Notes under the pieces: model-generated
What the model saw: only the letters and a program-made list of their open reading frames with translations
Database searches by the model: none
Told to the model about the DNA's origin: nothing
Shown: positions 37,100 through 48,835 of the stretch, piece after piece
Layout: each line of letters begins with the position of its first letter
Position numbering within the stretch: the stretch's first letter is position 1
From: Ceratotherium simum simum
Lineage: Eukaryota > Chordata > Mammalia > Perissodactyla > Rhinocerotidae
Length of the DNA: 64,000 bases
Assembly: GCF_000283155.1 (NCBI RefSeq)
Contig: NW_004454162.1
Coordinates: forward strand, 56,332,871 to 56,396,870
Direction of reading: 5' to 3'
Made by a program: the position numbers and the translations under genes

Positions 37100-37640
37100 C
37101 TCCAGTCAAGTGCCAAGTCTTGTGCTCATTAAATAGCTCCTTTCAGGACACCCCAAAGTTGCTGCCACACGCCAAATTATGACTCTCTGCTTGTGGCACA
37201 GATGATCAAGCTAAGAAATCAGACTGGCCCTGAGCGAGCGGCTACCTGGGGCCGAAGTGGCCAGTTTACTCCAAGGGACTGACCGGCTATGAAACTATAA
37301 TGCATCTTAACAAGAAACCCTCCAGGACCAAGAGCAGAGCAGCACCTCGCTGGTCGATCTGCATATTCATTTGACCTTGCAGCCAATCCTGGCCGAGAGG
37401 CCGACAAGGGCGCAGAGTGCATGGGACTCTGCCCACTTGTTTGGGACTTCGAGAGGCCCTCATTGGGCAGTGTCAAAACCGCTCCTGCTGTCTCTACAGC
37501 TGCTCTGTTCCAACGACCCCTGGAAGGTTCTGGGGATTGTTAGAAGAGATTTCTATTAATCAACTACAAACAGACTGCTACAATTTCACACTTTTTTCCC
37601 ATCATTTCACACATTTAATGAATTTGGGTGTCTTTTAAAT
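37100..37640. promoter_or_regulatory. Candidate regulatory block with adjacent POU-like and nuclear-receptor-like sites
   Basis: Within non-repetitive sequence, TGCATATTCAT (37360-37370, octamer/POU-like) lies 1 bp from TGACCTTG (37372-37379). The reverse complement of the latter, CAAGGTCA, is an extended nuclear-receptor half-site of the SF1/ERR type. The block also holds TTAATCAAC and TTAATGAATTTGGG. There is no CpG island and no open frame of note. Function is unproven. Confidence 0.28.
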
Positions 37641-39052
37641 TCAAAACATTTACAATTGGGCCAAAAAAAAATCCTCAGAACGGCCCCCCGCCCCCCCAAA
37701 CACCTCTTTAACACAATAGGCAGCAGCAAGACAGCAAATGGCCCTTCAAGACGGAGTTCCCGAAACTGGTCGTTAACTGAGTGGCCGCCGTTCTGCCGAT
37801 GGCTTACTGAAATTGTTACCAGGCAGCTGCATTTTATTAACTCTTCAGTGAGGAAAGACAGAACGCGTCTGACGTTTCAGTTTGCTGCTACTGGGATTGT
37901 GTCTGGGAGTCCTTTTCCAGGCCAGACTAGAGTTCAGAATTAAAGCTCACCTTCCTCAAAACAGGCTCAAAGAAAACACACAACCGGACCCCTTGTCTGA
38001 GACTCAGCATTTCATCAAGGCTTCACGCTCCCAGGAGGGAGGAGAGTCAGGCTCTTGTCCCTTCTCCTTCAGATGTCCCCTAGGCCACCAGTCCACGGGA
38101 GATACCGGGCTGACTGGGGCTCGAAGATCTGTAAGTCCACGTGCGGCTCACAAAGACTTAGAATCTTAACAAACAAGAAACATCACTTATGATACGTTTG
38201 TTTCTGAATCTCTGAGCCCACAGTGGCTCATTTTTCCGTGGCGACTTGGACTTCTTGTGTCATGGGCCGCGAAGCCCTGACGCCAACCAGGCTTCATTTT
38301 CTTGGAGGGCTTGTCGGCAGTTCTGTCCCAACAGTGGCGGGAGCGTCCTCTGGCCTCCCCTGCGGGCTGGCGGGGACTGTGGAGAGCAGCCCAGTGGTGT
38401 TAGTGCTTTCTCTCCAGAACGGGGATAAAGGAACAGGGTCGTGGGGAGCTGGGAGCGCAGGAAACCGTGGGTGACATGACAGGGTGAGAGGATTTGGTGT
38501 CGACCTACTCTAAATTAAGAAAAGAGGAGTCAAATTAGATGAATGTTAATACTGGTGTGATGAAAATAGTCTACCATCTGTGGAAATCTAAACCCTTTTT
38601 CCATAAAAGTCGTTAGATTTATTGTTGATTATAAATTACAAAATACAATCTTCCATTTAAAAGTTTGCTAATTTTATTATATTCTGTCTGTTTTTAAAGT
38701 CTGGCACCTCATCAGGGCCACATTATCACTCGCGTGGCCCCAGGGCATTTTTGCTTGTTTGGGCCCCTTCCACCAAAATAATAGCAACATATTATTACAT
38801 AACAAATATGTCAACTTGTTTCTCTCTGAGGCAAAGGTAACAGGTTTCTGTGGCCACCAGGGTGCGGTGGGCGCTGTGCAGGCAGCTGGCCCCTGACCCC
38901 AGGGCCTCTCTGCAGGTTTCCTCTGACTCAAGACGTCTTGTGCTGCATTGCTTGTTGGCAGGATGCCTGCTCCTCACTTGTGTTCTTATACCCATATCCT
39001 CCTACACCATAGCCTGTGTTTTTAACCAAACATTGCTTACTGGTGAGGAAGC
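37641..39052. other. Unassigned sequence, partly GC-rich
   Basis: A C-run tract at 37682-37698 and GC-rich stretches at 38230-38470 contain some CpG but not enough for a convincing island. No gene or repeat recognised. Confidence 0.5.
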
Positions 39053-39538
39053 CACTGTAGGGGAGGAAAAGGTTCTTAGGGGCCCTGGCTGGGTCTGCAA
39101 ACTAAACAGACAAAGACAGATTAAGAGGAGAAAAGCATACATATGTACTTAATGCAAGTTTTGTGTGGCACGGAGCCTTCATCAGGAAATGAAGACCCAA
39201 AGAAACGCTTAAACCTGAGTATTTCTGTGCTGGGTTTGATGAAGAGTGGACTGAATACGATAGCTTAAGGAGGATGGGGTTAGTGCAGTAGACGGGGGAC
39301 ACCTGGCAGGGCCCGTGTGTTCACATTCTTCTTTGTCTTTGGGGTAAGGATGCTCCTTTCCTCTGAGTGTACAGAGGGCACCCCCCACATGAGGATTCAG
39401 GACCCGCTTCAGGGGAGAAGTGGGGAAAGGTCACAGCGACCTCCTACTTCTGCCATTTCCTCCAACTCCTCCAGCTTAAAAGAGTCCACATGCTCAGGTG
39501 CCACATTTTGGGCTAGCACGTCCTGAACCCATCGCCAC
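39053..39538 (-). mobile_element. Solo endogenous-retrovirus LTR, TSD CCAC
   Basis: Body 39057-39534, flanked by the 4-bp direct repeat CCAC (39053-39056 and 39535-39538). In reverse complement it shows the R-U5 landmark TCTCCTCTTAATCTGTC and the segment that precedes it. It aligns along its full length with the minus-strand LTR at 49504-50003 and more distantly with the plus-strand LTRs at 44401 and ~53938. A 4-bp TSD is usual for class I (gamma-like) retroviruses. No gag, pol or env lies beside it, so it is a solo LTR left by homologous recombination. Confidence 0.8.
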
Positions 39539-40424
39539 CCAAGAAGCCACGTTCGCAGGCCCTGTATTTTGCCCTGCGTCTTGATCTGAAGACGGAGACT
39601 TCATTTCCTGCGAGCACTTGGCTGCACCTGGAGACATGTGGACCAGGTAAGCGTACTCACCCGCATCTGCATACACACCCACTTACATCCGTTAATGTGT
39701 TCTGGAGAAAAAAACAAAACCGAGTTTCTCTTCTTTTAATTTCCCCCAATTAAATCGCCACATCTAAGACTTAAGAGTTAACCCGGGAATTTGATTTCTG
39801 AGGAAATTTTTCCTAAGGCAATCAAGAAAACAACACGTCTAGTTATCCGAGTGGCTGGTGCTCCACGATGAAGATGAGCCTGTGGAAGGGAAAGGCGACC
39901 AGGTCCAGGGTCCCCGGAGTCTGGACCAGGCGTCCGCACTGTCGTTCAGCAGAAGGCAGGCCAAGGCGTGTGAGGGCAGGACCGTTCTGCCACTAGAAAT
40001 GAGACATCCAGATTCAACAGGGACTTGTTTCTTTTTCTTTTTTTTTCCCTCCTTTTGAGGATGGTTCTCCCTGACAAGAAATACCAGAGAAAAGCACAGC
40101 GTCTTTCAGCTGTCCCTCTCTGTGGGTTTTCCCATACGAAACTCTGCCCAGGCTGCCATTCTGCACTTTGTTATTATGACAGGAAAAAATGAATTTCTAA
40201 TGTGCCACCTCTCCCAGCTGCAAGGAGCCTGTGCATCTTCAGTCACCAGCCACCGAATAGAGAGCCTGAGTTGGGGTGGGGCCGGGACAGAGAAGGCAAT
40301 GTCTAGGTAAAAATTCCGTCCTCTTTCCCCTTGAGATCGACCCGGAGATGTTCTTAAGAACAAAGGCAACTTTACAAACACGTGTGGGATGGGAAGGGAT
40401 GCATATTGATGTCCCCCATGGAGC
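39539..40424. other. Unassigned sequence
   Basis: No gene or repeat recognised. A pyrimidine tract (TTTCTTTTTCTTTTTTTTTC) lies near 40028-40047. Confidence 0.5.
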
Positions 40425-40604
40425 ACCTGACTGTCACACAGGTTAGTTCAGTCACTCTCACAACGCTTTTGGAGAGGGTTACTCCCCTATTTACGTACTA
40501 AGAAACTGCAGGGCAGAGAGACCGAGCGTCTGGCCCGAGGCTGCGCAGTTAGTAAGTGGCTGAGGGCCGGCATTTCCCACTCTGACACACTGTATTTTAA
40601 TTGT
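40425..40604 (-). repeat. MIR SINE
   Basis: Reverse-complement MIR: TACTAAGAAACTGCAGGGCA, GAGACCGAGCG, GCCCGAGGCTGCGCAGTTAG and TAAGTGGCTGAGGGCCGGCA correspond to the 'gaaactgaggcacagag', 'cccaaggtcacacagctag' and 'taagtggcagagccggga' phrases. Confidence 0.82.
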
Positions 40605-41159
40605 GTTGCATTGTAATAAGCGGAAATTGGTTGCTCTCTACCCTGTCATATGTAGGAATGGCTCTGTCCGTGCTCCTGACAGCATTTGGTGTTTTACTAA
40701 TACCCGCTGAGTGCTTGTATGAGGGTAGGCTCGTTTCTACAATTTGCTGAGTCCTCTCCAGAATTTGCGGCCCATGGAAGCGCACAGCTACTCACGTCAC
40801 AGAAGACTGACACGTAGAGCGGGAGAAGACTTCGGGCCACGCAGTTCAGGAACCCCGTCCAGGCTTCACCGTTTCTCATTTGAACGACTGCAGCAGCTTC
40901 TTAGTGGAGATTCTGTCCCCTTCAGGCCTCCTTCCACACCCAAGTGCAAGTGTTCAAACCTGAATCGCATCATCTTGTGCTGCCCTTTGTTTACCAAATC
41001 ATTCTGCCAGAGTTTTTAGCATCTGTGGCAAAATGCTCTTTGCCTCTCAAGTCCATTCTTTCCTTCTTCCTGGATACACACGCCCACCTCAGTCCCAACC
41101 TAGCCCCACTCTAATCCTACCTGAACCCCACCCCCACCCCAGCTAGCCCCACTCATGAC

Positions 41160-41510
41160 CATGTGGTCATGTGACTAAATTCTTGCCAATGGACTGAGCG
41201 AAAGTGATATATACAGTCACTTCAAAGGAAATTGCTGTCCTAGCCTGTCTCTCTTTCTCCATCCCATGAGCTGAGACATGGGTATGGCCAGGACCCGGAT
41301 TCAACTGTGCATGCAAGCTCAATGCCCCAGGGGATGCGGAGCAACAAAGAGGAAGGGACCTAGTCTCTGAACGACCACGTGGAGCAAAACCACCATTTTC
41401 CTTAAGGCTGTTCCTTGACTCAGAAATAATTCCTGTCTTCTTTAAGCCACTACAGTTTGGAGCTCCTTGTTCCAGCAGCTTGGTGTTTACCTGCATTGTT
41501 ACAGCATCTT
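41160..41510 (+). mobile_element. Old LTR, ERVL/MaLR-like, family unassigned
   Basis: CATGTGACTAAATTCTTGCC, the AATGGACTGAGCGAAAGTG stretch, GAACGACCACGTGGAGCAAA and CTTTAAGCCACTACAGTTTG, then TTGTTCCAGCAGCTTGGTG, form a familiar mammalian interspersed-repeat pattern. The 'taagccact...ttgttacagcagc' ending is shared by many MaLR/ERVL LTRs. I cannot name the subfamily. No internal region is seen. Confidence 0.55.
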
Positions 41511-41627
41511 CCTTCTCAGTAGGATTCCTGTCTCCCTTCCAATCTCATCAGTGGCCACACTGCCAAAGGCTCCCCACCCTCCAATTACAAGTTATAAATC
41601 TTCTATTATATGATAAGACCACACATA

Positions 41628-41850
41628 AAAACACTTTCCAGGGGCCGTTTCCATGGCCTAGTGGTTAAGTTTGGCACACTCCGCTTCAACAGCCCAGGAT
41701 CTTGGGTTTGATTCCCAGGCACGGACCTACACCACTTGTCAGGCACTGTGGTGGCGATCCACATACAAAATAGAGGAAGATTGGCAACAGATGTTAGCTC
41801 AGGAGGAATCTTCCTCAGCAACAAATAGAACAAAACAAAACACTTCCCAG
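41628..41850 (+). mobile_element. ERE-type SINE with 14-bp TSD
   Basis: Body 41642-41836. The tRNA-like head includes TGGCCTAGTGGTTAAG and the B-box-like GGTTTGATTCC (41705-41715). The ERE tail phrase AGGAAGATTGGCAACAGATG is followed by TTAGCTCAGGAGGAATCTTC and an A-rich end. The flanks AAAACACTTTCCAG (41628-41641) and AAAACACTTCCCAG (41837-41850) match at 13 of 14 positions and are the target-site duplication. Confidence 0.9.
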
Positions 41851-42359
41851 CCCCCGCATCATCCATCCCCACTTTCCTGGTCGCAATATTTTGATGTCCC
41901 CTTGAGGAACTCAACTGTCCCCCATTCTTAGCTGTGGGATTCAGATGGGATTGGCCTGCCTCCAGTTCCAGGGATAGTTCTTGGTTGGCTGAAGCCATAT
42001 CTCCTTTCCATGAACTACAATGATAAATTCAGAGATGAGTACATAAACCAATCAGGTCTAATCAGCAAAAATAAATCCCAGGATTTTTGTCACACTTCCC
42101 CTAGATAACAGTGAGTGCAGATATGAGATCTTGAACTGCTTTCTCATTTCACTTCCACGAGCAGAGCCAGCCTGGAAAGAAAGGAATGCAGAGCTGAGAG
42201 GGTCACACAAAAATGGATCCAGAATCCCAATAACATTATTTGAGCCCTAGACCAAACTACATCTGAAGACAGACCTACCCAGTTTTTGACTCAAGCCAAT
42301 TTGAGTCGTCTGTGGCCTTCAACATAATGAATTCCAACACACTTTGGAAATGATCTTCC

Positions 42360-43025
42360 CTTGGACCAGTTTGTCCTGAACACTCTTCCCTGTCTACAAA
42401 ACTCCTGGTTATTCTTCAAGGCTCAGGCTCTCTCACCTCCTCTGTGAAAGCTTCCCTGACTCTCCACCAGCCCTACATCCCTCAGCCACAGTCAGTTGCT
42501 TTTCTCAAAGCTCTCGAAATGTTTCACACAATTTTATCATTTTATCGCATGTTGCAATGATTCATTTAAGGGTATATATCCCCCAGAAGACGTAATGACT
42601 GTAAGGTCATGTCATTGGATCTTAAAAGTAGAAGATCATGTCTATTTTCGCCATAAATTCTAATCCAGCAGAATGCTTGGAATATAAGCATTCAACACAT
42701 TTGTTATTCTTTTTTTTTTTTTTTTTAAATAATCTGATGCTTGTATTTTTTCTTTTTTTGTGAGGAAGATCAGCTCTGAGCTATCATCCATGCCAATCCT
42801 CCTCCTTTTTTTTTGTTTTCCCCCCAAAGCCCCAGTAGATAGTTGTATGTCATAGTTGCACATCCTTCTAGCTGCTGTATGTGGGACGTGGCCTCAGCAT
42901 GGCCGGAGAAGCGGTGCGTCTGTGCACGCCTGGGATCCGAACCCGGGCCGCCAGTAGCGGAGCACGAGCACTTAACCGCTAAGCCACGGGGCCGGCCCAC
43001 ATTTGTTATTCTTTATTAAAGGATT
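42360..43025 (+). repeat. L2 LINE 3' end, interrupted by an ERE
   Basis: L2 order on the plus strand: CAAGGCTCAGGCTCTCTCAC, GTGAAAGCTTCCCTGACTCT, then a degenerate segment, then GAATGCTTGGAATATAAGCA and TTCAACACATTTGTTATTC, the L2 terminal phrase. The ERE at 42713-42997 is inserted in that tail, and the L2 end (ATTAAAGGA) resumes after it. Confidence 0.7.
42696..43014 (-). mobile_element. Near-intact ERE SINE with 17-bp TSD
   Basis: Body about 42713-42997 on the minus strand. The target-site duplication CACATTTGTTATTCTTT is perfect at 42696-42712 and 42998-43014. The A-tail is a long T-run on the plus strand. The Pol III A box is intact (TGGCTTAGCGG on the minus strand, plus coordinates 42976-42986). 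The B box is nearly so (GGTTCGGATCC, 42933-42943). CpGs survive in the head. Together these mark it as the youngest-looking ERE in the window. Confidence 0.95.
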
Positions 43026-44396
43026 AAGGAGGTCACAAAGTTTACTTAAATTAGTAGTAAGAAAACAATGACTTAAAATTAGATCTTTTCACAATTAGAA
43101 TTTGTTGCTTTGTGAGGTAGTGAACTGCCCACCACTGGAGGGGATGAAGCAGACCCTGAGTACTCACTGTTGTAGAGTAAATTCAAGGCACGGGCATCCT
43201 TTCAATTCTGAGAATTCTGAGTGGTTTCTCATTTCAATCCACTTGGTTCTATCTGCATGGAGATTGGGGTAAAATCAAAATGACCACAAAGGCAGACGCC
43301 CAGAGGGCTGGGTGGGAGTTTTTGGTTAAAGCCCTTAAATGTTTAAAATGCTGCTCGTCTCTCAGATCCACCATGAAAACAATGTTTCTTCTCACGTACT
43401 TACTTTCTCCTCACGTGGGAATATCTAGTTCTCTGCATGAACCTTGAAATTTTTACAAAAAATTGATACCTCTCATCCAGGATCATTTAAGAACAGTGCA
43501 TCTTGAAGACAGGGGCTGGACACAGTAACCTCTGAGGTTTTATTCCTCCTGTCCTGGGTTTCATGATTAAATCACTGGAATGGGGGACGCCATCAGTCCC
43601 AAAGCAGGCTGGGACTTGGTAACCCCAAGGCAGGGAACAGGTGGGGACCCGTCCACTGGACACGAGACAGATTGGAGCCTGGTCCTGGGGAGGGCAAGTG
43701 ACAAGTCAACATGCAGTTGCTCAACCTGATTCAGTCCCTCCCAGGAGGCCCAACTGCCCGGGCCAGCACAGCAGAGGAAAACTGAGACGATGGACACACT
43801 CAAGAGCAGAGTCACTCTGGCAGTTCTGCCTGGATGTGACTCAGCTCCGGTGAGAAGACAGGATGCTGACATAGGAAAGATGAAGGCAAGACTGGACCTC
43901 CACCAGGTGTGTCGGGGTTCACGGTGGGGCATTCAGACCTGCAGGAAGACTGACCCATGGAGTGGGGCCCCACAGAGCAGCCCAGGCCTGAGGGCTGGAC
44001 CAACCCAGGAACTGCAACTTGGGGACAGTGGCCCAGATTTCACAAGACTGGATTGCTCAGTGGTGCTGAAGGACTCTCAGACCCAGGCAGATCTGTAATA
44101 TTGGGTCCAGTGAGCATAACTCAATTCAGACTCCAGTGGGCTCTGCAGTGAAGGCTGCTGTATGAGTTTCAATGTCTTTCAGAATTCACTTAAGAAATAG
44201 GGGGGCCTGGTTCTTTGTGAGGGTGTGGCAGTCAGCACAGATTCATGGAGCTGAGTTAAGAGCAAGGTGGGAAAAATAAAAGTAGAGGCCGACAGGACCC
44301 ATCCTGCTGGAGAAATATAGAGCTTTCCTACATGTCATTTACTGGGGACATTGGCAGACAGCTAAGTACCCTCCCTGGTTTTGGTTCCCCCTGATG
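43026..44396. other. Unassigned sequence
   Basis: No gene or repeat recognised. Frames at 43567-43932 minus and 43790-44098 plus overlap on opposite strands and lack domains. Confidence 0.5.
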
Positions 44397-44906
44397 CTGG
44401 TGTGGGAGATCAAAGTTTGGCCACCCTGAAATATGTCTCTTTACCTTGATTGTTTTCTCTGAAGGACATTTGACCTCCCCCACTAACTGCCTAAAGAATT
44501 TGACATGGTGGCTCCTTCCTGGAACAGATCTTCTATCATGATGGCTATAAAGATAATGTAGGATAGAGGTTACAATAGCAAAGGCACCAAGCCTCTTTTA
44601 TCAAAAAACTCTGTCTCTCTCTGACCACATTATCTATAGATGACCCCAAAAAGAATTGTCCTCCTGCCCTCTGAAGTCCCAGGCCACTACCCACCCCCAA
44701 CACGCTCCTCGCCTTTAGCTGCAATACTTAAGCAAGCAGCTTAGACAGAGGGACGAGTTGCTCATTTCTGAGTTTCTCCCATGTATACATGTTATTAAAC
44801 TTGGTATTATTTTCTCCTGCTAACCTGTCTTGTTGATTATTTGGCCAGCCATAAGAACCTTAAGGGAAAGGGCAGAGGGAGATTCTCCCTCTTCCCCCTA
44901 CACTGG
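44397..44906 (+). mobile_element. Solo ERV LTR, 502 bp, TSD CTGG
   Basis: The LTR spans 44401-44902, beginning TGTGGGAG and ending CCCCCTACA. It is flanked by the perfect 4-bp TSD CTGG (44397-44400 and 44903-44906). It contains a weak TATA-like AATACTTAAG near 44722 and a polyadenylation signal ATTAAA at 44794-44799, followed by the conserved TTTTCTCCTGCTAACCTGTC. From about 44535 to the end it is about 94% identical by eye to the LTR ending at 54470. No internal retroviral genes adjoin it. Confidence 0.88.
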
Positions 44907-45094
44907 CAATGACTGTAAATTTAGTATTACGTCTCCATCCCAGGACCAAGTTCCGATATGCCATGTCTGAAGAGTTTGCATATTGAATTAAATAAATGTG
45001 CAGATTGCTTGCTTTTGCCTTCTCTTCCGTATTGGGCTAGCATGTTGCACTAACCTCTCTGTGGAACAGGAGAGCTGTAGCCACTCAGACTCCG

Positions 45095-45330
45095 TTTAAA
45101 TTTTGATGAAACACAATTCAGATATGTCTCGGGTCTTTTGCTGTCTTGTAATAATCTCTCATATGAACCCTTGCTCTCTCCTCTCTGAGCCTGGAGCGTC
45201 ATTTCCCCATCAGAATGTAAACCCCACGAGGACGGAGTTTGTTCACCAATTATTCCAGGAACCTAGGACCTGCTGCCTGGCTCATGCACATGTTCAAGAA
45301 ATATTTGCTGAGTGAATTTCAGTGTCAGCA
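45095..45330 (+). repeat. L2 LINE 3' end
   Basis: GAATGTAAACCCCACGAGGA, CGGAGTTTGTTCACCAATTA, CAGGAACCTAGGACCTG and CAAGAAATATTTGCTGAGTG match the final ~130 bp of L2. Confidence 0.72.
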
Positions 45331-48300
45331 ACTGAGAAGTGGGTGAGCTTTCTTTTTCATTTCATTCTCTTGTCTTTTCTTCTCTCCTTGACCTCTTGTT
45401 GTTAAAGCACCTACTAAGGATATGAGATTTTAAAGACCTATTCTGACTTCCAAATTACTTAGAGAATCTTTCATTAATTTTAAAAAATGAAGCACATGCT
45501 GTGAGCAAGATATGAAGCAAGCACTGTGAGAGCCACAAGTATGAAAAAGACCAGGACTCTGTTCTTAAGTGTTTTCTGTCCAATAAAGGAGATATGAATA
45601 TTCATAAGTTACTGTAATATGAGATATTATGAGATATGTGACTGGAAAGGAAGTCTGTAATCCATACTGTGATCTAGGGGTGGTTATAGGAATGTGTACA
45701 CATGCAAAGAGTCATGGCATGTACACTTAAGATTGCAAACTTTATTTTATATTGATATATAATTGATATCCCTTATTTTAACAAAGGAGGCATTAAGTTT
45801 TTAAGTGTCCAGAGAAAGAGAGAGTTTACGACAAAGAGGCAGGCTTAACTCATTAATACTTTATCTCCTTAGACAGCTAGTTCCTGTGACCTTGTCTGGA
45901 TTTGCTTGATATTAAAGTGCCAACACTAAAATAAACATGTATGGAAAAACAACAATGTATGTTTGTGCCCCCATGAAAGTCCCTGCTATGTTGGTCTGAA
46001 TGGTCCAATATTTGATTTTAAATGATGACCCACCATAATCGCAGATCAATACAGAGCAATTCTCACCTTTGATTGGCCTGACTCTGACCAGTTGTCATCA
46101 GGTGAGCAAAATCACCACTGTCTTTGGTAATTCTGAAAGTGGACAGCCTCCTAGAACTTACTGGTCTGAGCAAAAAAGAGCCAGAAGCTAATACCTTCGG
46201 AGCCCAGAGCACAGCATCCACTGGGGACTGACGGCCAGCTGTCAGGCCTGAGTGACTGACTGACCATTGGCTCGGTAGCCGCAGGTGGTGGTGACATTGA
46301 TGGAGGATGATGGATGACTCTGACATGGCCCCACCCCACCCACTTACCCATATACATGACAGAAGGACTCCCAGCCTAGATGCCCGGATGACAATGCCTC
46401 CAAGTGGGCATTCAGATGCATTCAGATCCAGCAGTGATTCAGGGACAGATACAGAGGCATTTAATGAGTTGCTAATGTGAACATAGTTTTCTTTTCTGAC
46501 TTTTGAGTTGTAGGAATAAAGACAGATAGAGGGAAGCCATTCAACTGGTAATGACTCTGCTGGCAAAACAAAGTTGCTTTCAGGAAATGTGACAACGTGG
46601 ATCATCCTGTCAGAGGTTGATAGGAGCTTATTGACACATCCCTCCTTCATTTTTCTTGTCTTCCTCTCTCTTCCACCCCAACCCATGCTGCTTCATGCGT
46701 GTGTGTATCCCTCTCCCCTCCTTCTTCCCTCGTCTGAGCTGAATCCTCTCCCTCCTTCCTCCCGCCATCCCTCCATCCTTCCCCTGCTTCCCAGACCCTG
46801 GCTCTTCCCTGTGCTATCCTTACCCCTTGAATCCCTCTCACCATGTCTCTCTCTTAAACAAGATTGTTTTCCTTCTTTGATTTCTTTTTCATATTTCATC
46901 ATCATTTTTCCAAGGATTTCAGGGCGCGTGTCTTTAGAAAGAAAAATCAGGAAATTTGTAGAATAAAAAAAGCTGGGAAAACTAAGAAAGGATTTTTCAA
47001 ACTCAAAAGCCACCTTAGGACCTGAGCAAGGAGAGGATTATCTACCCAGGATTGAGCTGTCTGTTGTCTCCTAGGAGGCTGGTGGGGGAAGCGTCTGGGG
47101 ATTGATCAGCTGGTTGGATGACGTGAATGATGGGGAGCTACTTGCACCAACAGCAGTATGCTCAGATGGGGACCTGCACACAGCAGCATGCCTCACGAAC
47201 AAGAACTCATTTTCTGCGAAGTTATGGTTAAATTAGGAAAGAGTCTGAATGACAAAGCTCTTCTCAAGAAATGTACTTACCAGTACACACAGTAACAGAA
47301 CTAGTCTTCTCTAGTGGTAGCTTCTAGGAGGCTAGTTTACTGGCTAGAGGGTAGTGTGTTATCACAGACACAAACTGATCATGACCCATCAATTGTACGT
47401 AAATGAGTGTTTCCCTGAGCTTGTTGGGAACAGTTTACCTTCATAATTAACTGGAAAACACTCCCTTCAGTTTTGCTTACACTATTAATGCACGTGGCAA
47501 ACTTTCCTTTTAGAGAAAATATTTAAAAAATAGGTTAAACTTTATCTCAGCGCTATTTCAAACAAACACAAATTCTAACTTTATGAGGCTCATATTAATA
47601 AGTCTTTATTATCCTTAAATAACCTTGGCTGCAAACACTTCTGGATCGGAAATATTGGTGAAAATGTCTGTAAATGCTCTGTAGCTCTAAGTTACTGAGA
47701 AATAAATGGAGCCACGTGTTACAAATCTTATATGAGAACCAGCTCTGTATCTTTGAATATCCTCATTAGGACCCACTTGACTGCCATACTGGAATGGTTG
47801 CTCGGCGCACACAGGACTTGGACGACACTTCCAGAATAACTGACAGAGCACAGCCAGCTGGCTGTGTCTTCAGGGACATGTGTTTTGTGTAGTGTTAGAC
47901 ATCCACTCTTGCACTGGACCGTACGGATTCAGGACCCTGGCCCTCACCTCCAGGTCACTCTATCAAATCATTGGGAGTCTCTGAAAGAAACACGGAATAC
48001 TCAGGGCAGAAAGTCATTGCCTAATTAGGCCATCAGACAGACAAGGAAGAGGCTGACAACTGTAGAGGGACTTCTGGGGCCCCTAAGGGCTGGTTTTGCA
48101 ACCCTTTCCTACTGGTAGAAGATGAGGAGAGAGGACGCAGAAAGGAGGAGGCGTGAATGAGGAGGAACTCAGGACTTTTCTTGTGTTGTGACCCCCGAAA
48201 GCTCTAGAAGGGACTTGCAGAAGTCACTCCTTATTTCAGTGGCTCTTGGCTGCTGAGGGTCTCCCTGGCTTGGTCCACCTGGGCCCGCAGCATCTTGAGG

Positions 48301-48365
48301 CCATCAGTGCAACCTAAGCTGTTGAAGGATTGGCAATTGGAGATCAGCATAAACGCATATGTTCA
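45331..48365. other. Unassigned sequence with a pyrimidine-rich tract
   Basis: 45490-45690 weakly resembles reverse-complement L2 (ACCAGGACTCTGTTCTTAAG). A polypyrimidine tract rich in CCCTCC and CTTCC spans about 46630-46860. The longest open frame in the window, 207 codons (46063-46686 minus), lies just left of and partly in that tract. It has no recognisable domain and is close to the length expected by chance. Confidence 0.45.
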
Positions 48366-48369
48366 GAAG

Positions 48370-48835
48370 ACTGCCAGTGGCAAGCCATGGGTTCAAATCT
48401 GAGTCCACCACTTACTTGCTACGTGACCTCAGACAAGTTACCTAACTTCTCTGTGCCTCAGTTTCCTCATCTTTAAAATGGAGCTAAGATAGATAAAATG
48501 ATATGATACCTGAGATTTGATTCAGAAATTGGGGAGGAGGGCACAGTAGCAGGGAAAAGGTAAACCACAATTGGCCTTGAGGGAGCATTACTCGAGTTGG
48601 GTTGTAGACATACAAAAGCTTATAATACTCTTCTCGCTACTTAGCTTAGATTTTCCATAATGAAAAGCTTGAAATTTTCCATAACAAAAATGCTCTTAAA
48701 AGCGGCAATAATAATTGCACCTACCACACAAGGCTGTTTTAAGGATTGAAAGAGTCAGTACACGTAAAGACCTTCAGGCAGTGATTGGCCCCGAGTAGAC
48801 ACTGAGTAGTGTCAGGTGTTGGTGTTGTTAATGCT
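48370..48835 (+). repeat. MIR SINE split by a ~200-bp insertion
   Basis: The first part, 48370-48500, reads GGTTCAAATCTGAGTCCACC, ACTTACTTGCTACGTGACCT, CAGTTTCCTCATCTTTAAAA and TGGAGCTAAGATAGATAA. The second part, 48700-48835, resumes with AATAATAATTGCACCTACCA, AAGGCTGTTTTAAGGATTGA, AGTCAGTACACGTAAAGACC and AGTGATTGGCCCCGAGTAGA. The two halves join collinearly to make one MIR. Confidence 0.85.
48501..48699 (+). mobile_element. Retrotransposon fragment inserted in a MIR
   Basis: The insert contains GCCTTGAGGGAGCATTACTC, TTCTCGCTACTTAGCTTAGA and TTGAAATTTTCCATAACAAA and ends A-rich (TTAAAAG). This resembles a common mammalian L1-type 3' end that closes with 'gaaattttccataataaaa'. I cannot assign a subfamily. 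It must be younger than the MIR it splits. Confidence 0.55.

Noticed and set aside
36430..37640. Promoter or CpG island of an unannotated gene
   Set aside because: CpGs are scattered and there is no dense island, TATA plus downstream exon, or open frame. It is kept only as a candidate distal element.
46063..46686. 207-codon open frame on the minus strand, the longest in the window
   Set aside because: No recognisable domain, and part of it comes from a polypyrimidine tract. A rough chance estimate for the longest stop-free run in 128,000 six-frame codons is about 180, so this is barely longer.
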